Shown here: positions 10,846 through 23,511 of the stretch, one piece after another
How the letters are laid out: each line of letters begins with the position of its first letter
Numbering within the stretch: the stretch's first letter is position 1
Assembly (NCBI GenBank): GCA_037179385.1
Contig: CM074188.1
Location: forward strand, 23,019,318-23,083,317
Origin: Holothuria scabra
Lineage: Eukaryota; Echinodermata; Holothuroidea; Aspidochirotida; Holothuriidae
Length of the DNA: 64,000 bases
Direction: 5' to 3'
Translations under genes and position numbers: made by a program
The notes under the pieces: generated by a model
Seen by the model: the letters and a program-made list of their open reading frames with translations, nothing else
Databases searched by the model: none
Told to the model about the DNA's origin: nothing

Positions 10846-12089
10846 CATTGTAGTACGTGCTGTATATAAGAAGTCACAACATCTGGCTGGCATGGTGCCA
10901 TGCAGTCTCTTTCCAAGGGAATGATGAAATCCTTCATAAGAGGCACATGCAGTCCAAATCTATGGCCAAACCCAGAGATTTGTCTGGGAATTAGTTTGAA
11001 TAAAATGTTATGAAAGAGAAATTGAATATTTGGAATTTAAATTCAATGTTGATTTGGATTTCAAAATTAAATTTCAAGTTTTGTGGTTTTTATTAAAGGA
11101 CAATTGCATTTCCTTCAAGAATTAGAATGAAGTACACCATTGGAATTACTTGCCACTTTCTGGACAATAAATAACATACCCATCTATGCTCCCTTGTAAA
11201 GAATAGAAAATGTTTCCTATATACAGTGGTGACCATCTATCATAACCTTCAGATGCATCCCCTGTCCCACCTGTTCCCCTTAGCACCTCTCTGGCACTCC
11301 TGGTTTTACTGAACACTTATGGCCAAATAAATTGCCAAAACACAAAGGGTCATTCAAGATTTTAGCTGAATTGTTTTGCCCTCAACCTAAACAAAAAGGG
11401 ATGGGGGTATTGGATGCCCTGTAGTCTTTCCTTGTCTTACTGCAGTGGAAGTGTGATGTCTTTGTCACAGTGTGAGAAGAGGGTGCTATACTTACTGTAA
11501 TTGTTCATAAAGTTTGAAAGCTTTGACTTTTTCATGACAGTAAGCATTTCTTCTGAAGTACAGTACCATACTGTAGCTTAACTGTCAGATACATGCATCT
11601 CTCTTCTACTCACAGTGGATATATTTCCTTTCATTTTGTAACCTATAGCTAGGCTACTCTAATCATTTCAAAATGGATTTATTAGGTCCTTTGTTTTTGT
11701 ATTATTACTTATTTTATCTATTATTCCAACATGATACTACCCAATCTATTTCTTTGGGTGTAAACTCTAAAAATGCAAGTTTTTTTCTAGTGATAACTGA
11801 TTGACCATTTTCAAATGCAGTCACATGCTTGCAAAACATATACGTGTTTTCCAATATGCTTTCGAAATGTCGGGTATTAGCATCAAAAAGCTGACCAGGA
11901 AAGAAAAAAATCCTTTGTTAAACAGAATTTGTTTTGTAATTTTTTAATGTGGTGTATAGGCTAAGTCCTGGCAGATGCAATCACTGGGTCTTCCCATTTT
12001 AACCATACTACTGTACTCCAATGTACATGACTGCTGTTGTCAGTTTTCCACATTGAAAGGCAAGAACAGTCATCCCAAACTTACTGTAT

Positions 12090-12305
12090 TTTGAAGCAAA
12101 GGCTAAAGCTCACAATTTTCTTTTCACTTCTCTTAATTTCTTAAAAGTATTTTTAATAATTTTTTAGGACTTCAATATTACATATTATAGGAAAACCAAG
12201 CAGTGACTCCCCCCAAAATGGCACATGACCATGAACAGCCAATCATGAAACAGCCTGAGGGATGGTGTACTACACTACTTCAAGTTGGGGAGACTGCACT
12301 TGCCC
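12090..12305 (+). mobile_element. Family C MITE, 5'-eroded copy
   Basis: Matches family C in order: TCACAATTTTC, AGGACTTCAATATT, ACCAAGCAGTGACTCC, CAATCATGAAACAGCC and TACTACACTACTTCAAG, then the right end GACTGCACTTGCCCT followed by TTAA. The left TTAA-flanked end is missing. Confidence 0.6.
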
Positions 12306-12707
12306 TTTAAGCTTTTCATTGATCATGCTTTGATATCAAAGGGCAGAAAAGATGATCTGAGATTTCTCTAGTTTGAAACAGTATCATGAAACTGCATGGT
12401 AGGAACATTCACCATTTGCATTTGGCATAAACACATTCATGGATAAAAAATACCTTTACACAAGTTGCAAATTTTTTTGCCATTTGTCAGTTTGTTTCTT
12501 CATTCATCTTCAAAATATGATATAAAGGATAAAATGTAGTTTCCCAACTTTGCATTATTGTTGCCTGCTTGGACAAGAGGTGACATGAAGTACAGGTCTA
12601 AGTGCATTACAATCTATTTTGTCAACAGTTCAGTTGCAGATTGCCTGGATTGCCAAAATGAAAATGAAACTGATGAGGCAGAGGCAGACAATATCATGTG
12701 GGAGGAA

Positions 12708-13213
12708 TAGGGCTGCCACGATAACCATTTTTCATTTATCAATGTCGCCAGCATTTCCGCGACGATATCGCGATATCGCGCATTAGTCTAAACATTCTCC
12801 ATCAGTGTCAAGGAAGCAAAACAGCTGTTTATTGCATGTAGCCACTACTGATTTCATACCAAAAGTGAGGGGAGATTGACTATGCATGCATGTAGCAATA
12901 TTGATGGTGCAGAACTCTTCTCAAGTCTAGAACGTATGTGAGCTGTTACAGTATTCACTGCATTTTGAAACTGCTTCCGATTTTATATCATGTTTTCTTG
13001 TGGTGGGTTAAGTGCAGATTTCATTTCTTGTGACACCATAAATTATGATCATTTTAGATTACTGACTTAAGAAAATAAAAATAGGGATTTTACAGTGGTT
13101 TAGTCATTTATTTGATTTATTGCAATATCACATCTTGACAAAACATTGGTCGATATCGTCGGGGCAAAACTGTATCGATGATATCGTGATATCGCGATAT
13201 CATGGCAGCCCTA
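12708..13213. mobile_element. hAT MITE, 506 bp, 8-bp target duplication GGGAGGAA
   Basis: Termini TAGGGCTGCCACGATA (left) and TATCATGGCAGCCCTA (right) are inverted copies, each followed inward by CGATATCG-rich sequence. The 8-mer GGGAGGAA flanks both sides exactly (12700-12707 and 13214-13221). TAGGG-type termini with 8-bp duplications are typical of hAT elements. There is no transposase; it is nonautonomous. It is inserted inside the 17.5-kb block. Confidence 0.9.
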
Positions 13214-13221
13214 GGGAGGAA

Positions 13222-16200
13222 GCATTCAAGTCTAAACATGAAAGTAGAGTATCTAGGTACATTCACTATGCATTGAATTCAGTTTCTTTCTTTGAAAAGA
13301 GAAACCTTGTACCTGTTGGAAAAATATCAAGTTTTTGTTACATCTTTTGAATTTCCATTTTGATCTGGATTCTGCTCAAAATATTTCCAGAATGGTAGTA
13401 TGCCTATCCCCAGTTCCAAGACCTACTGACAGTAATACCAACCTCACCTCTGAAGCTCTGGCCTTGTCCAGTTAAGCAAGTTTAATTGGCACCACAAGTT
13501 TGAAAGAAATCTTTTATGAGTAACTCTCTCTTCAAGAAAGTGAGAAATATGAGAACAATTTCATCTTTTTGGAATTTGTGACAAGGAGAATAAAGAAAAA
13601 AAATTATAAGTGTTTTTCATACATTTCCAGTTCCAGCTGAGCCTGCTTATTACATTTAATTTGGAGAAGTACCAATGCAGATTATTAAGCAATCCAGAAA
13701 AATTTCAAGTAAGCAAGGGAACAAAACAAAACAGAGCAAAAATATTTCTGTGGGCATTTCATAAATTATTCTGTTTTTTTTTTTTTTCAGCACAGGAGGA
13801 CCAGCCCAAGGTTACACCCAAAGTTGTCAAGTTCACCTTTGCATATGCTATTCATTTACAGTGTCACGGTCAACTGGACTGAAGATTCAAAATCTCAGCT
13901 ACAATTGGGGTGTAAAAGGCACCTGGTTGATGCTTCCCAAGCAGGATGGAGTTATGCATGATTCTGAGTATCCTGGCAGAACCCAGAAAACCACATCAAT
14001 ACTGGAAAGATTGGTTGCCATTTTTTATGGTTTGCATCACAAAAGCAATTTTTCTTGGCCAAATGTATTTGGGGAATGAAGTTTTGTGAATAGGAAAATG
14101 GTGTGATACTGGAACAGTATTGCCAACCAGCTTGTAACTGTATTGAAGCCTTTCATTTATATGTTATAACATCAGCTATACCTGAAACTTTAGGTCTGAA
14201 TTTTATTGCAGTTACTAAACAGCATGAAACAACTAATGGTACTATCATATCATGCATAATAAAGACAACAAGAATTTAGGAACAATTTTGGGTGCACTCA
14301 GTGGAGCATGTGTCTTTTGTAAGCTTTAAATGAATCGTAAGTTAAACCTGGGTTTCCACATTTCTGGAAAATAAATTTTTACTTTTCCAGGACCAAATAT
14401 TAAAAGAACTTGCACGACTTTTTGGGGGACTGTTACACATCAAGTAATGAAAATTTGTGAAAATTTCCATGAATTTCTTATGATTTAGTTAACACAATTT
14501 TTTGAATTGGAAAACTTTACCAGGCCCTTGTAAATACTTTTTCAAATTTCATGACTTTTCAGGTTTTCAATGATGGCAGAAACCCTTCTAAAGGTGTTTA
14601 AGTCATTTGTTTAATAGAGACGTTGGTATGCCAAAGGAAGTGGGAGTTTGAAGCTGCATGTTCAGGATACTCAGATTGATAATTATAGTTTATTTATTTG
14701 TAGTACTTGTACTGTGTAAGAAATAGTCATGCATCATCCTGAACTGTGATATCAAATTCAAGAATGCAGAGTGGCTCATATCCCAACAGAGAGTGCAGTC
14801 TGATTCAACAGGGTTTTGTATGCTCACTATGATGATATACCCTTCAAACAGTAGACCAGGATTGTGTCTGCACAATGAAAAGTTTTAAACAGCTGTGGGT
14901 AGCTAGAATTAACCAAGTTGGGAGAATGTACGAAGTAGTGAGAGGACTCGGCCTAGCTTGAATAATTTACCTCCAGAAGTAGACCCTAATTCTCATTTAA
15001 AAGATATCGTGTAAAAGAATGTTTCAAATAAATTTATGTTTAATACGGTGAAGCAGAATGTTGCGCTAAAAATTCTGAACTCAATTCTTGGGATGCTCAA
15101 AATATATGCAAGTTAAATTATCAGATTTTTAATTCAATTTTTGTGAACTTGGAGCAAGCTTGTGTTTCATATCCTACACTTGCACTGATCAAATGTGTTT
15201 TCTAAAACTTTTTTTTTACAAATGATCAAAATATTTCTTTTCTTAGATTTGAATATGCCATGAGCAAGGGTGGAAAAACCAGCAAAATGGGAAGTTCCTT
15301 GCCACGAATTGTTGAAAATTTGGAAGAATTTTTTTTTATTGACAAATATTTAATTTCCAATGTAAATTTTATTTGTGCTGAAAATACACATTTCATAGCT
15401 ATCGTCATGTTTGGAGCCCTCGCCATGGTTAGTGGGACACAGAAATTTTTCAATCTTGACATTTTCTATTAATGAGTTAAAACCAAATCCCTTTGTTTCA
15501 TTTTGAATTAGAGCAATTGTAAAATCAGGACATGCTACTGTAAGCATTGCCAATCTGTGCTGAAACATTGACAACACTCCTTGATCAGTACTTCCTTCAG
15601 GTTCAGTCATGACATACTTTGGGTTTGTGTTGCCACATTCATGTACGTTATGCCAACATCCCAAGGACCAAATATGACTTGAATAAAATTTTTGATTACA
15701 TTTAATTCTAGTATTGAGCATTCCATGAGAACTCTTTTATCAGCTCTCTTCCACTAATTTGGTTTAATCCTACACCAAACACAAGCTTGTTTATTTATGA
15801 TATTGTGCAGTACTTTATGTGTCCACACCTGAGTGCCATTTAACCAGCCTTTTAAAGGTGCATGCTGGTGCATGGTGCCTCTTTAATTGGAGACTGTGGT
15901 ACTGCTTCGATGGGTCTCATATATGTCCAACAGGTAGTATCCATCATTGTTTGCTGTTAGTTACTGTATGGAGGGACTTGTACATTTAGACATAGAATGA
16001 TTTTGCTATGATGCAGAATTAAGTTGTTGCTATAAGAAGGAGAAAATTTATTTGTGCAAATTGCATGCATGCAGTATATGCCCTTGCTTACAAACAGCAC
16101 CACTATACTTGAAGGGAATGTAGCATATCCACAAAGATAGTAAGGAATATATAGCACTTTATACATGAAGATCAGTACCAATTGGTCAAATTTGGATATG

Positions 16201-19200
16201 AATTGAAACAATAACTCCACTCTTATTGATAAATGTTTTTGGGTGAGGTACTGGTAATTGTGTAGTCAATCAATGGCACAACAAGAGCTGGCCTTCTAGA
16301 TGCATGGGGAAGCTAAACTGCAAAGGGGTGCCCAAATTCATTTTTCTAAAAGCCTCTAGCTCCAATATTCATGGGTGGGGGGTGGGAGTATGGGATAGGA
16401 ATGAAACCTTGCACACACAAGCTCTGAGGTGTTTGAATTCTCCATGGACCCCTGTGCATTGTCCACCCAGGTCCACCCTACTGCTACCCAGAAGTCCCCA
16501 CTAAGAATGAAATGGTATGTAATTGTAGACTTTTGAAACTCAATGCAGCTTTGCTGAAGTTCAACTGCAGAGGTGCACAAGGCTGGTGTTCTTGTTTAAA
16601 GTGGAGAAGGTACTAGAGTGTGTAGAACACAGCTTTTAAAATAGGGCTTCATTGTGATCCTTATTGAAGTCTGAAAGCTATGTAAAACCTTGCTGCCCTT
16701 CAGAAAAAAGCAGAATGTGATCTGCTGAAAGTTGGGCAATGCATTTTCTAGGGATGTTGGAGGAGTAGTTCTTGTCAGCCTTTCAACCTGCAGGACAGCT
16801 GTGTGTATGGTAAGTATCACCTCCTCCTTTCTCCCCTCCCCCCTCCTTTTGGTCCAGAATGCTAATAAAATATGCTAGGTGCATGCTTGATTCTATATGA
16901 GAATGAACAGCTCATTAATTGCAAACTCAAAATTATCAAAACTGCCATTGTCATTAGCAGACATTATTCTCATTCAAAAGATATGGTAAGTATACATCTG
17001 TGCTACAGGTCCTTGCTCCGGTGAATGCAATTTATAACACTACCATAACTGCTGTAAACCACTGTAAATAGATTCTTCTACATCCTGTAAATACCCCATC
17101 ATTTTTCTGATCTACCTCTGTAAGTGAATAGACTGACGTACCAACTGGTCTTCAAGGCATACATAAAGGTATAGGAAACATGTAATTCACTCATACCTCA
17201 TAGTAATATTAAATGATTTTTGACAAAATTATAATAATTACTGGAACTCCTAAAAAGTCAATTGACAGAAATATTACATAAAAGAAAAGATGAAAATCAG
17301 GTAGAGTACCATATTCTTACTGGAATCTTGTACCAGATGTTTCACTTTATTGTTTTACACTTAAAATTTCCCATCAACATGCCATTCTACATTTCTTGAT
17401 CAACAAGCAGGACAGTGGAAAGCTCTTATTTTTTTTATAATAATAGACACTATGATTAATTCCCAAAAAAACATAACTCTTCTATTTTGCATGCAGTTAT
17501 GAATTCACTTCAAAAATGGTACAAAAACTTATGGTGTTTTTCCAAAAAAGAAGTTAGATTTCAAGTGATATGAAAACTGCTACCACCTTTGGAAATGAAG
17601 TTTTTAATTCGAGGCTTACATGCAACTTTTATGATATATCTTGCAGGATAGTTTGGGTCTACAAGTACATTTTTTGTTACTGATATCATGATATGCAACT
17701 CCCATTTCAATGAACTTCTGGTTTTTCCACCCCTATTCTTGCACTCCTGTCACTGTATCCTAACATGATGACACCGGTTGCCTCCCCAGTCTCGGAATAT
17801 TGCATTAAGTAAGTACGCATACGAAGCAAGTTTCAATAGTTGAATTCTGTAGGCAATCAGCTTGCAGTGGAGATGTAGTTCTCAAAGCCACCATACAGAC
17901 CTGGCCTGCACTTTCTTCTTTAAAGAGAAGACATTTTCCTTCCAGCCTAACAAGAAGATAATGGTAGGTTCCCATGCATGAGTTCTGCCATATAGTAGTT
18001 ATTGTAGGTGATTCTTTCTCCAGAAAAGTTGATGCAGTTCCTGTAGTGCTAGTACCTTCAAGGAAACAAAGAAGAGCACAATATAAATAAGTTATGTCAC
18101 ATGTAGTAACAACTTTTTAGTTTCAGGAGACTGTTTAAGAAAAATGTTGTAGACATGAAGGTTAGCTTACTCTGATATATGATATTTTAATTAACTTCAT
18201 GCTCTGTACATATAGCCATGTTGAAGATTCTTGTGACAGGTAGAGGCTACTGAGCTGTTACATGAATGACACGAAGGCCTCGATTCATATGATGTTAAGT
18301 TCATATGATGTTAATTGAAATGCAAAATATCATATGAAACATGAGAGATGTACCCTAGCTTGTGACGGGAATCAGTTTCAAAAATATGGACACTCATCAC
18401 CAGGTTGATTAGTTATGAGAGAGTAACCTTTGCAATAAGTGAATGCTCTTCCATTAACAAATTCAGAAGATGCAGTAGGCAGAGAATGCTTTCATTACAA
18501 CATGCACTTGAATGCACTGCAATTGTTCTGACTTGTTAAACATGACAGCTACTTGACAGGGTTAGTCTCTTAGGAACAAAAGTTTGTCTGCTTTTTGATG
18601 AGCTCAAGGTCTTAGCCTTCTTCGCTTAATTTAAGAAGTCTAGCAGTGACAAACATAGCTTGACAAGGGGTAGCTAGAACCTTTTTTTCCTAATTGGGAG
18701 GGTAAGGGGGGGGGGAGGGAGCTTTAAATGATTGATAGACTTTTATTCAGTTAAACTTCGGGTATCAGTGGAGCAAAGTTCTCATTCCCCCCCCCCTCCC
18801 CCCCCCCTCTTCGTCCTCCAGTCCTTATCCCAACTCTGAAGCCAATGCAATTACCTAGCTAACAGGGCTGCATGTGTATTCTTTAACATGCACAGCATTT
18901 CATTAGGCCATTTAATAGAAGACATAGCTAGTTATTACCCTGATATTTTAAAATGAGGTTAGGTAATGGATTATGGCAAGCACCCTGAAAAGTCTTTGGT
19001 CTAGTTAACTAAGTTCTCCTGGGGTCTGGTGTGTAAGCATTGTTTCAGACAACCATCCTGGCCAGGCTATCCCTAGATGCAATTTGCCATCACATATCAA
19101 TTAATTAAGTATTCAGTGGAAATTGTTGGCACTTTTACAACAATACTGAGCTGGTTGGATAGCATTCTTATCCTTTGAACATGGTCAGTCCAATTTATTT

Positions 19201-20100
19201 CTAATCATACTGTATAATATGCTTTCATCTAGCAAACCCTTCCTTAACTTTTGTGCATCACACAACTATTCTTTTTTAATTTTGTCCTAATTTAGGGGGT
19301 GAAAAGCCAACTGTTGAGCTAGCTAGGCCATCATATGTGATCAGAGTGTAGTCTGAAATCTGTCAACCCACATAACTCTTTCTACTAATTGTTGGATATA
19401 TTTTACTAAAACATTATGTAACTCAATTGTAGGCCAAAGAGGTGTGCTTGAAGTAATTTCATACTGGCAATGACTAACATTTTGTCCCTTTTCACAGCTG
19501 TATAAGATATATCAGCCTTAATTTGAAGGTGTATCCTGGTAGAAACTACTGTAGAAATAATTATACACTCAACAAAATAACAAGGATCCACATGCAACGT
19601 GATGGCAGTTGAATTTGTTTGTTGCTGTATTGTATCGTACCTTGGGAATTTGTCCCCATAATCTTGGGAAAATTGCTTCCTTGTTCAATTTTATATGGCA
19701 TATACACGTACGTAATACCACATCTCCAAACCAAAGGATTTTTCGCAGAATTACTGCCAACGTCTACTAATTGCCATCGTATTTATTCTTATCTATATTC
19801 CTTACCTTCTCGCAGCTTTAACCATCACAAGTTACTCCTTATTAAACGTTGATAAAGCGTTGCATGGAAGCCGGGCTGTCAATATCTTGCTAATTTTGGG
19901 AAAAGTTGTCCTCGCAGACTTTTCTTGCTATTGCCGACGATTGTTCGTTTTATGTGGTATTTGCAAATGTCTCACAGAAATCTACGTCAGCACGAATGAG
20001 TACCATCTAGTACTTCCATGCTTCATGTTCCCTCGATTGTACGAACATTTTTCACGGCCAAGGAAGGTGATGGCGCTGTAACAGTTTTTGATGCGCGAAG
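13222..20100. other. Long stretch without supportable genes
   Basis: Short frames occur on both strands but none is longer than expected by chance in AT-rich DNA, and none carries a domain I recognise. A polypyrimidine-AG acceptor at 13776-13790 precedes a 31-codon open stretch, which is insufficient alone. 14347-14587 is bounded by CCTGGGTTTCCACATTTC and the roughly inverted GATGGCAGAAACCC, a possible eroded TIR element. 18292-18325 holds two copies of TTCATATGATGTTAA. C and G runs occur at 18700-18810. Otherwise nothing recognised. Confidence 0.5.
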
Positions 20101-20460
20101 GAGGAAAGAACAATTTCAAAAACATGGTGCCGCCCCCTTTTCCCACCACGATACAGTGTCTTTAAACTGTAGAAAATTGTGATTTTATGACAAATTTGGG
20201 GGTTTTATGGAAAATCTTTCCTTCTTATAGAAAAATTAAGTGGGGTGGTCTGTAGTTTGTTGGGGTTTACCCAATATCATCATGCAGATTAAGGCCCTCG
20301 GACCATATTGGAAAATTTTTCCGCAGGAAAAGTTAGCTTCCCATATGTTTAAAGTTTTAAATTTTATGTATTGGCATAGGCGTGCGGGAACGTTTCAGTT
20401 TGGGAGGGGGCAGAATTTTTTTGTCCGAAAAATGTAATCCTGCTCGAAAGTCTATCTAAG

Positions 20461-20835
20461 TGGAGCGCACAGAAAATTTTGAAAATTGAGAACCCGAGAC
20501 AGCAGGAAATGACATTTCCCAGGCTCGTAACTAAAAACAAAGCAGTCATTATTTTGAGCTTTTTTCGCAATAAGATTTTCACTTCATAATACTGCTCCAA
20601 AACGAAGAATAATTTGCAGGCATGCATTTTCCCGTTCAGCAATCTGTTCGACCAAAGCACTTTCCAATTCCAAGAGGAGCGCCACCACCAGTTGGCACGG
20701 AGCGCACAGAAAATTGTTAAAAAAAATCTGACTCATCAGAAAGCCGAAAATGGCATTTCCCAGACTTATAACTAGGAATGAAGCAGTCGTTATTTTGAAC
20801 TTTCCTTTGAAATGAAATTTTCACTTCAATAGAAA
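20461..20835. repeat. Diverged tandem duplication, ~238-bp spacing
   Basis: 20461-20590 and 20699-20830 share GGAGCGCACAGAAAATT, ATTTCCCAG, AAGCAGTC, TTATTTTGA and ATTTTCACTTCA in order. It lies near the right end of the 17.5-kb block, as expected of repetitive subterminal transposon sequence. A CATAGGCGTGCGGGAACG sequence at 20376, resembling a transposon end, precedes it. Confidence 0.6.
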
Positions 20836-21524
20836 AACCCAACTTGCTAAGTGATCAGAAAAGTACCAGATAAAAGGTACAATTAGATGTAATGGTCTTG
20901 TCTCTTTTCGGAGGAACTATTCAACGGAATTGAAAACATGCTGTTCTTGACTATGTTAAGAATCTAATTCGTTGTATTCAATTGCAAGGTCCACTGAAAA
21001 AGATGAAATTTTCTACGTGGCTGCCTGAACTACAGAAAATGATTTTACTTCAAACGCATTGAAAATATGTCACGTTACAAGGTGGCTTCCAATGAATATT
21101 CAGTCAGACTTGTGTAGAGACATTCTCAAACTAACTGTTTATCATTATGTGTAGCTGAAAACATGGCTGATTTTCATTACCGTTGCTAGAATTCGACTGT
21201 CAAGGCAGGCTAGATGGCAGACCATTGGGCACTGCATGCACATGAACAAACTCTCGTCCGATTTTGTAAGGAAATTCGGAATTTCGAGTTTCCTTGAAGA
21301 ATCTGGTCTTTTAGTAAGCAAAATAGAAAAGATCGTCCCGGTGACTAAGTTTATCAGGCCCACACCTTTTATCGTGGGTCGGTAGATGAAGGCTCCCCGA
21401 CGAGACTGGATTTTCTCATCAACAGGGAGGGCAGCCTTCTCCGAGGAGGCATGACATTGCGCGCACTGATTGAGGATGGGATGAGGCGGTGTTTATCACT
21501 TCTTCATAGCAGAGCTAGTTAGAC

Positions 21525-21900
21525 GTGATTAAAACCGATTCAGATACGTATTAAAATAGCGTTACAAAGGAAAAAGTTCATAAAGAAGAAGAAAAAAAAC
21601 AGTTCATGATCATCCATTCATTAACATAGTTTTTCTTTTCTTAGGCCGAAAAAAATTTCAGTCCTTCCCAGACGGGAGGAGATAGGACAAGGTACATGGA
21701 ATAAGGTACAACAGAGCTACAAAGAAGTGACTGGAAATGGATTCCGATATGTATTGAAATAACATTTCAAAACCAAATATATGTTCATGATCGCCCATCC
21801 AGTAACTTCAGTCCTTGTAGGTTTTTTTATTGTTTTTTTATTTTTTTTTAGGCCTACCCAACGAAAAAGGCGATCTTCCCCGACGGGGGGGGGGGGGGGG
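21525..21900. repeat. Right subterminal duplication of the large block
   Basis: 21535-21680 and 21737-21895 are diverged direct copies: GATTCAGATACGTATT / GATTCCGATATGTATT, GTTCATGATC, CATCCA, a T-rich run, TTAGGC, CCGAC- or CAGACGGG. The second copy ends in a run of 15 G before the right terminus. Duplicated ends with G/C runs support this being a transposon end. Confidence 0.55.
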
Positions 21901-21958
21901 CAGTGTTCCCCGAACTTCCCCCGCCCCGCTCCCCGCTGGCGCCACCCCTGAGGCCGAA

Positions 21959-22759
21959 TACATGCTATCTTCATTCGTAAGATATAATATATTGGAGTTA
22001 AAATCAAGTAGAGTGGTATTAGTGAGACCAATTGGACGTTCGATTGGTCACTAATTCCAAACGAATGTATTTATTTCAACTCTATGAAACTCATTTAAAA
22101 TCTTTTAAATTGAGAGAGAATATTAAGGCCCCATTTAATTATCATAAGATTATTAGTTAATGATGAGTACATATTATCGCTAACAAGAGTTCTATGGGTC
22201 ATATTTACCGATATCAGGAATTTACCTACTGATTTTTCTGAACGACTTGTTGATACCATAGACAGAATATGAAAACTCATTTCACCACTTTTTAGAAATA
22301 GGTAATTGGGATTATTTTTTCTTGCCAAACATGGTTTATCGTACATAATCTTGGGTTATCAACTAACCGGCAACTGATGATCCAAGATTATCGACCGATA
22401 ATTAATCTTGATTATCAATGTGACCGTTAGCGACCGAGATCTGGGATTATCCGTCTAAAGGGCCAATCGGATTCGTCTATTACGAATCCGATTAGCGCTT
22501 GTTTTTATTTTAGTGACTGTAGACCGCCATTAGTGGGGTCCATCAGCCTAAAATCGTCTTTATTTATTGTTTACACGAATTTCACTGAACCCGCATATTT
22601 AGTGAACTTGGAGAATTTCAGATACAAATTAGTTTACAACCATCAATGATAGAGGTAAACAAGGAAATTGAAAGATTTCAAGTTAAAGGAGACGGACCCA
22701 AGTTATGGCCGACTGAAATCAGCCCATCACTTGCTGTCCGGATTCGTGTATAATTGACT
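21959..22759. other. Sequence left of the LINE, with strong hairpins
   Basis: No gene. Notable inverted repeats: TTAGTGAGACCAATT facing ATTGGTCACTAA (22018-22053), and a perfect 12-bp stem AATCGGATTCGT / ACGAATCCGATT with a 5-base loop (22465-22493). Between about 22340 and 22460 ATCTTGGGTTATC-like words recur in both orientations. 22526-22544 (GCCATTAGTGGGGTCCATC) matches the rejoined flanks of the element at 31460-33019. The 5' untranslated region of the LINE must begin somewhere here, but its edge cannot be read. Confidence 0.45.
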
Positions 22760-23511
22760 ATGGCAAAAAAAGCAAAGTCGGCTAGTTAACTCGAGGCTCT
22801 GTTGGCTGCTTCTGAACTTGATAGTGAAAAGGGTTGGGTTACAGTGCGAGAGGGACGCAAATCACAAGGGTCTACAAAAGAAGTTTTGGGAGATAGTGTC
22901 AAGCTTTCAAATTCTTATTCTGGGTTGTCAGTGGAGGAGGTTGGCGTCGGTAAGGAGGAACCAAATTCTGGTACCGATAGTGGTCTGTGGGAGGGAGAAA
23001 AAATTAGGGGGAAGACTTTGTTGATTGGGGATTCCATTATAAGGTATTCTGACAGGGAGTTTTGTAAGAAAGACAAAGGTAAAAGGGTTAGAGTTTGCTT
23101 GCCAGGTGCTCAAATTGAGGATATTTCAGCTAGGGTCAATCAAATTGTGGGGAACGAGGAAGTCGTTGCAGTTCAGGTTGGTACCAACAATCTCTGTAGG
23201 GATAGTCAATTTTTACTCAGGTCAAAATTTAAAGAACTGATCAGTAAACTTAAGTCCACACGCAGTAAGGGGGTTATTTGTGGTATTCTCCCTAGGTTTG
23301 ACAGAAAGGTTTCTTCGGGTAAAATTGCGAGTTTGAACAAGTGGTTGCAAAACGAGTGTTCTCACTGGGTTTCAAATTTGTTGATACATGGGCCAAATTT
23401 CATAATAGACGGGATCTATTCGCTAGAGACGGGCTGCATTTGTCAGGCGTTGGGGCCAATGAATTGGGAAGGATGGTTACTAGGGCTGTGGAATCCCAGT
23501 TGTCAAACTAG
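22760..23511 (+). pseudogene. LINE ORF1, SGNH/GDSL-type esterase domain, broken
   Basis: The first ATG (22760) starts a frame that meets an in-frame TAA at 22787 and is then open from 22790. The SGNH hydrolase blocks are visible: LLIGDSIIR with the GDS serine motif at 23027-23035, VGTNN (block III) at 23177-23191, and DGLHLS carrying the catalytic Asp-His pair at 23428-23445. The last block lies in a different frame from the first two. The switch happens near 23370-23386 and equals a one-base loss. In the shifted frame the protein ends at TAG 23509-23511, giving about 250 residues, normal for CR1 ORF1. The N-terminal third is low in recognisable motifs; no PHD finger is seen. The role of the esterase in the element's life cycle is unsettled. 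It overlaps the open ORF2 frame slightly. Confidence 0.85.

Larger units (their letters stand above)
4492..21950. mobile_element. Candidate giant hAT-like nonautonomous element, 17,459 bp
   Basis: The left end reads CAGGGGTGGCGCCAG and the right end is its exact reverse complement CTGGCGCCACCCCTG (21936-21950). The 8 bp immediately outside are AGGCCGAA on both sides (4484-4491 and 21951-21958). CAGGG-type termini with 8-bp target duplications are the hallmark of hAT transposons (family knowledge). Inside the 15-bp match the ends diverge but stay GC-rich, and both carry CCCCGAC. The right subterminal region holds tandem duplications, and the left one a GAGGCGCGCAGAGCGCGCC hairpin-like tract. 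No reading frame longer than ~125 codons is seen inside, so no transposase is evident. The alternative is two unrelated broken ends with a chance flank match; AGGCCGAA also occurs once internally at 21644, which weakens the chance argument somewhat. Confidence 0.55.

Noticed and set aside
15350..15721. 123-codon frame on the minus strand
   Set aside because: No recognised domain, no splice context, and an overlapping frame exists on the other strand. In 64 kb of AT-rich DNA a few frames of this length are expected by chance.
21887..21901. Poly(G) run as an assembly gap or vector artefact
   Set aside because: Similar G or C runs occur at several element ends in the window (901-933, 18700-18810, 60650), so it fits the natural sequence style; its exact length is nevertheless uncertain.
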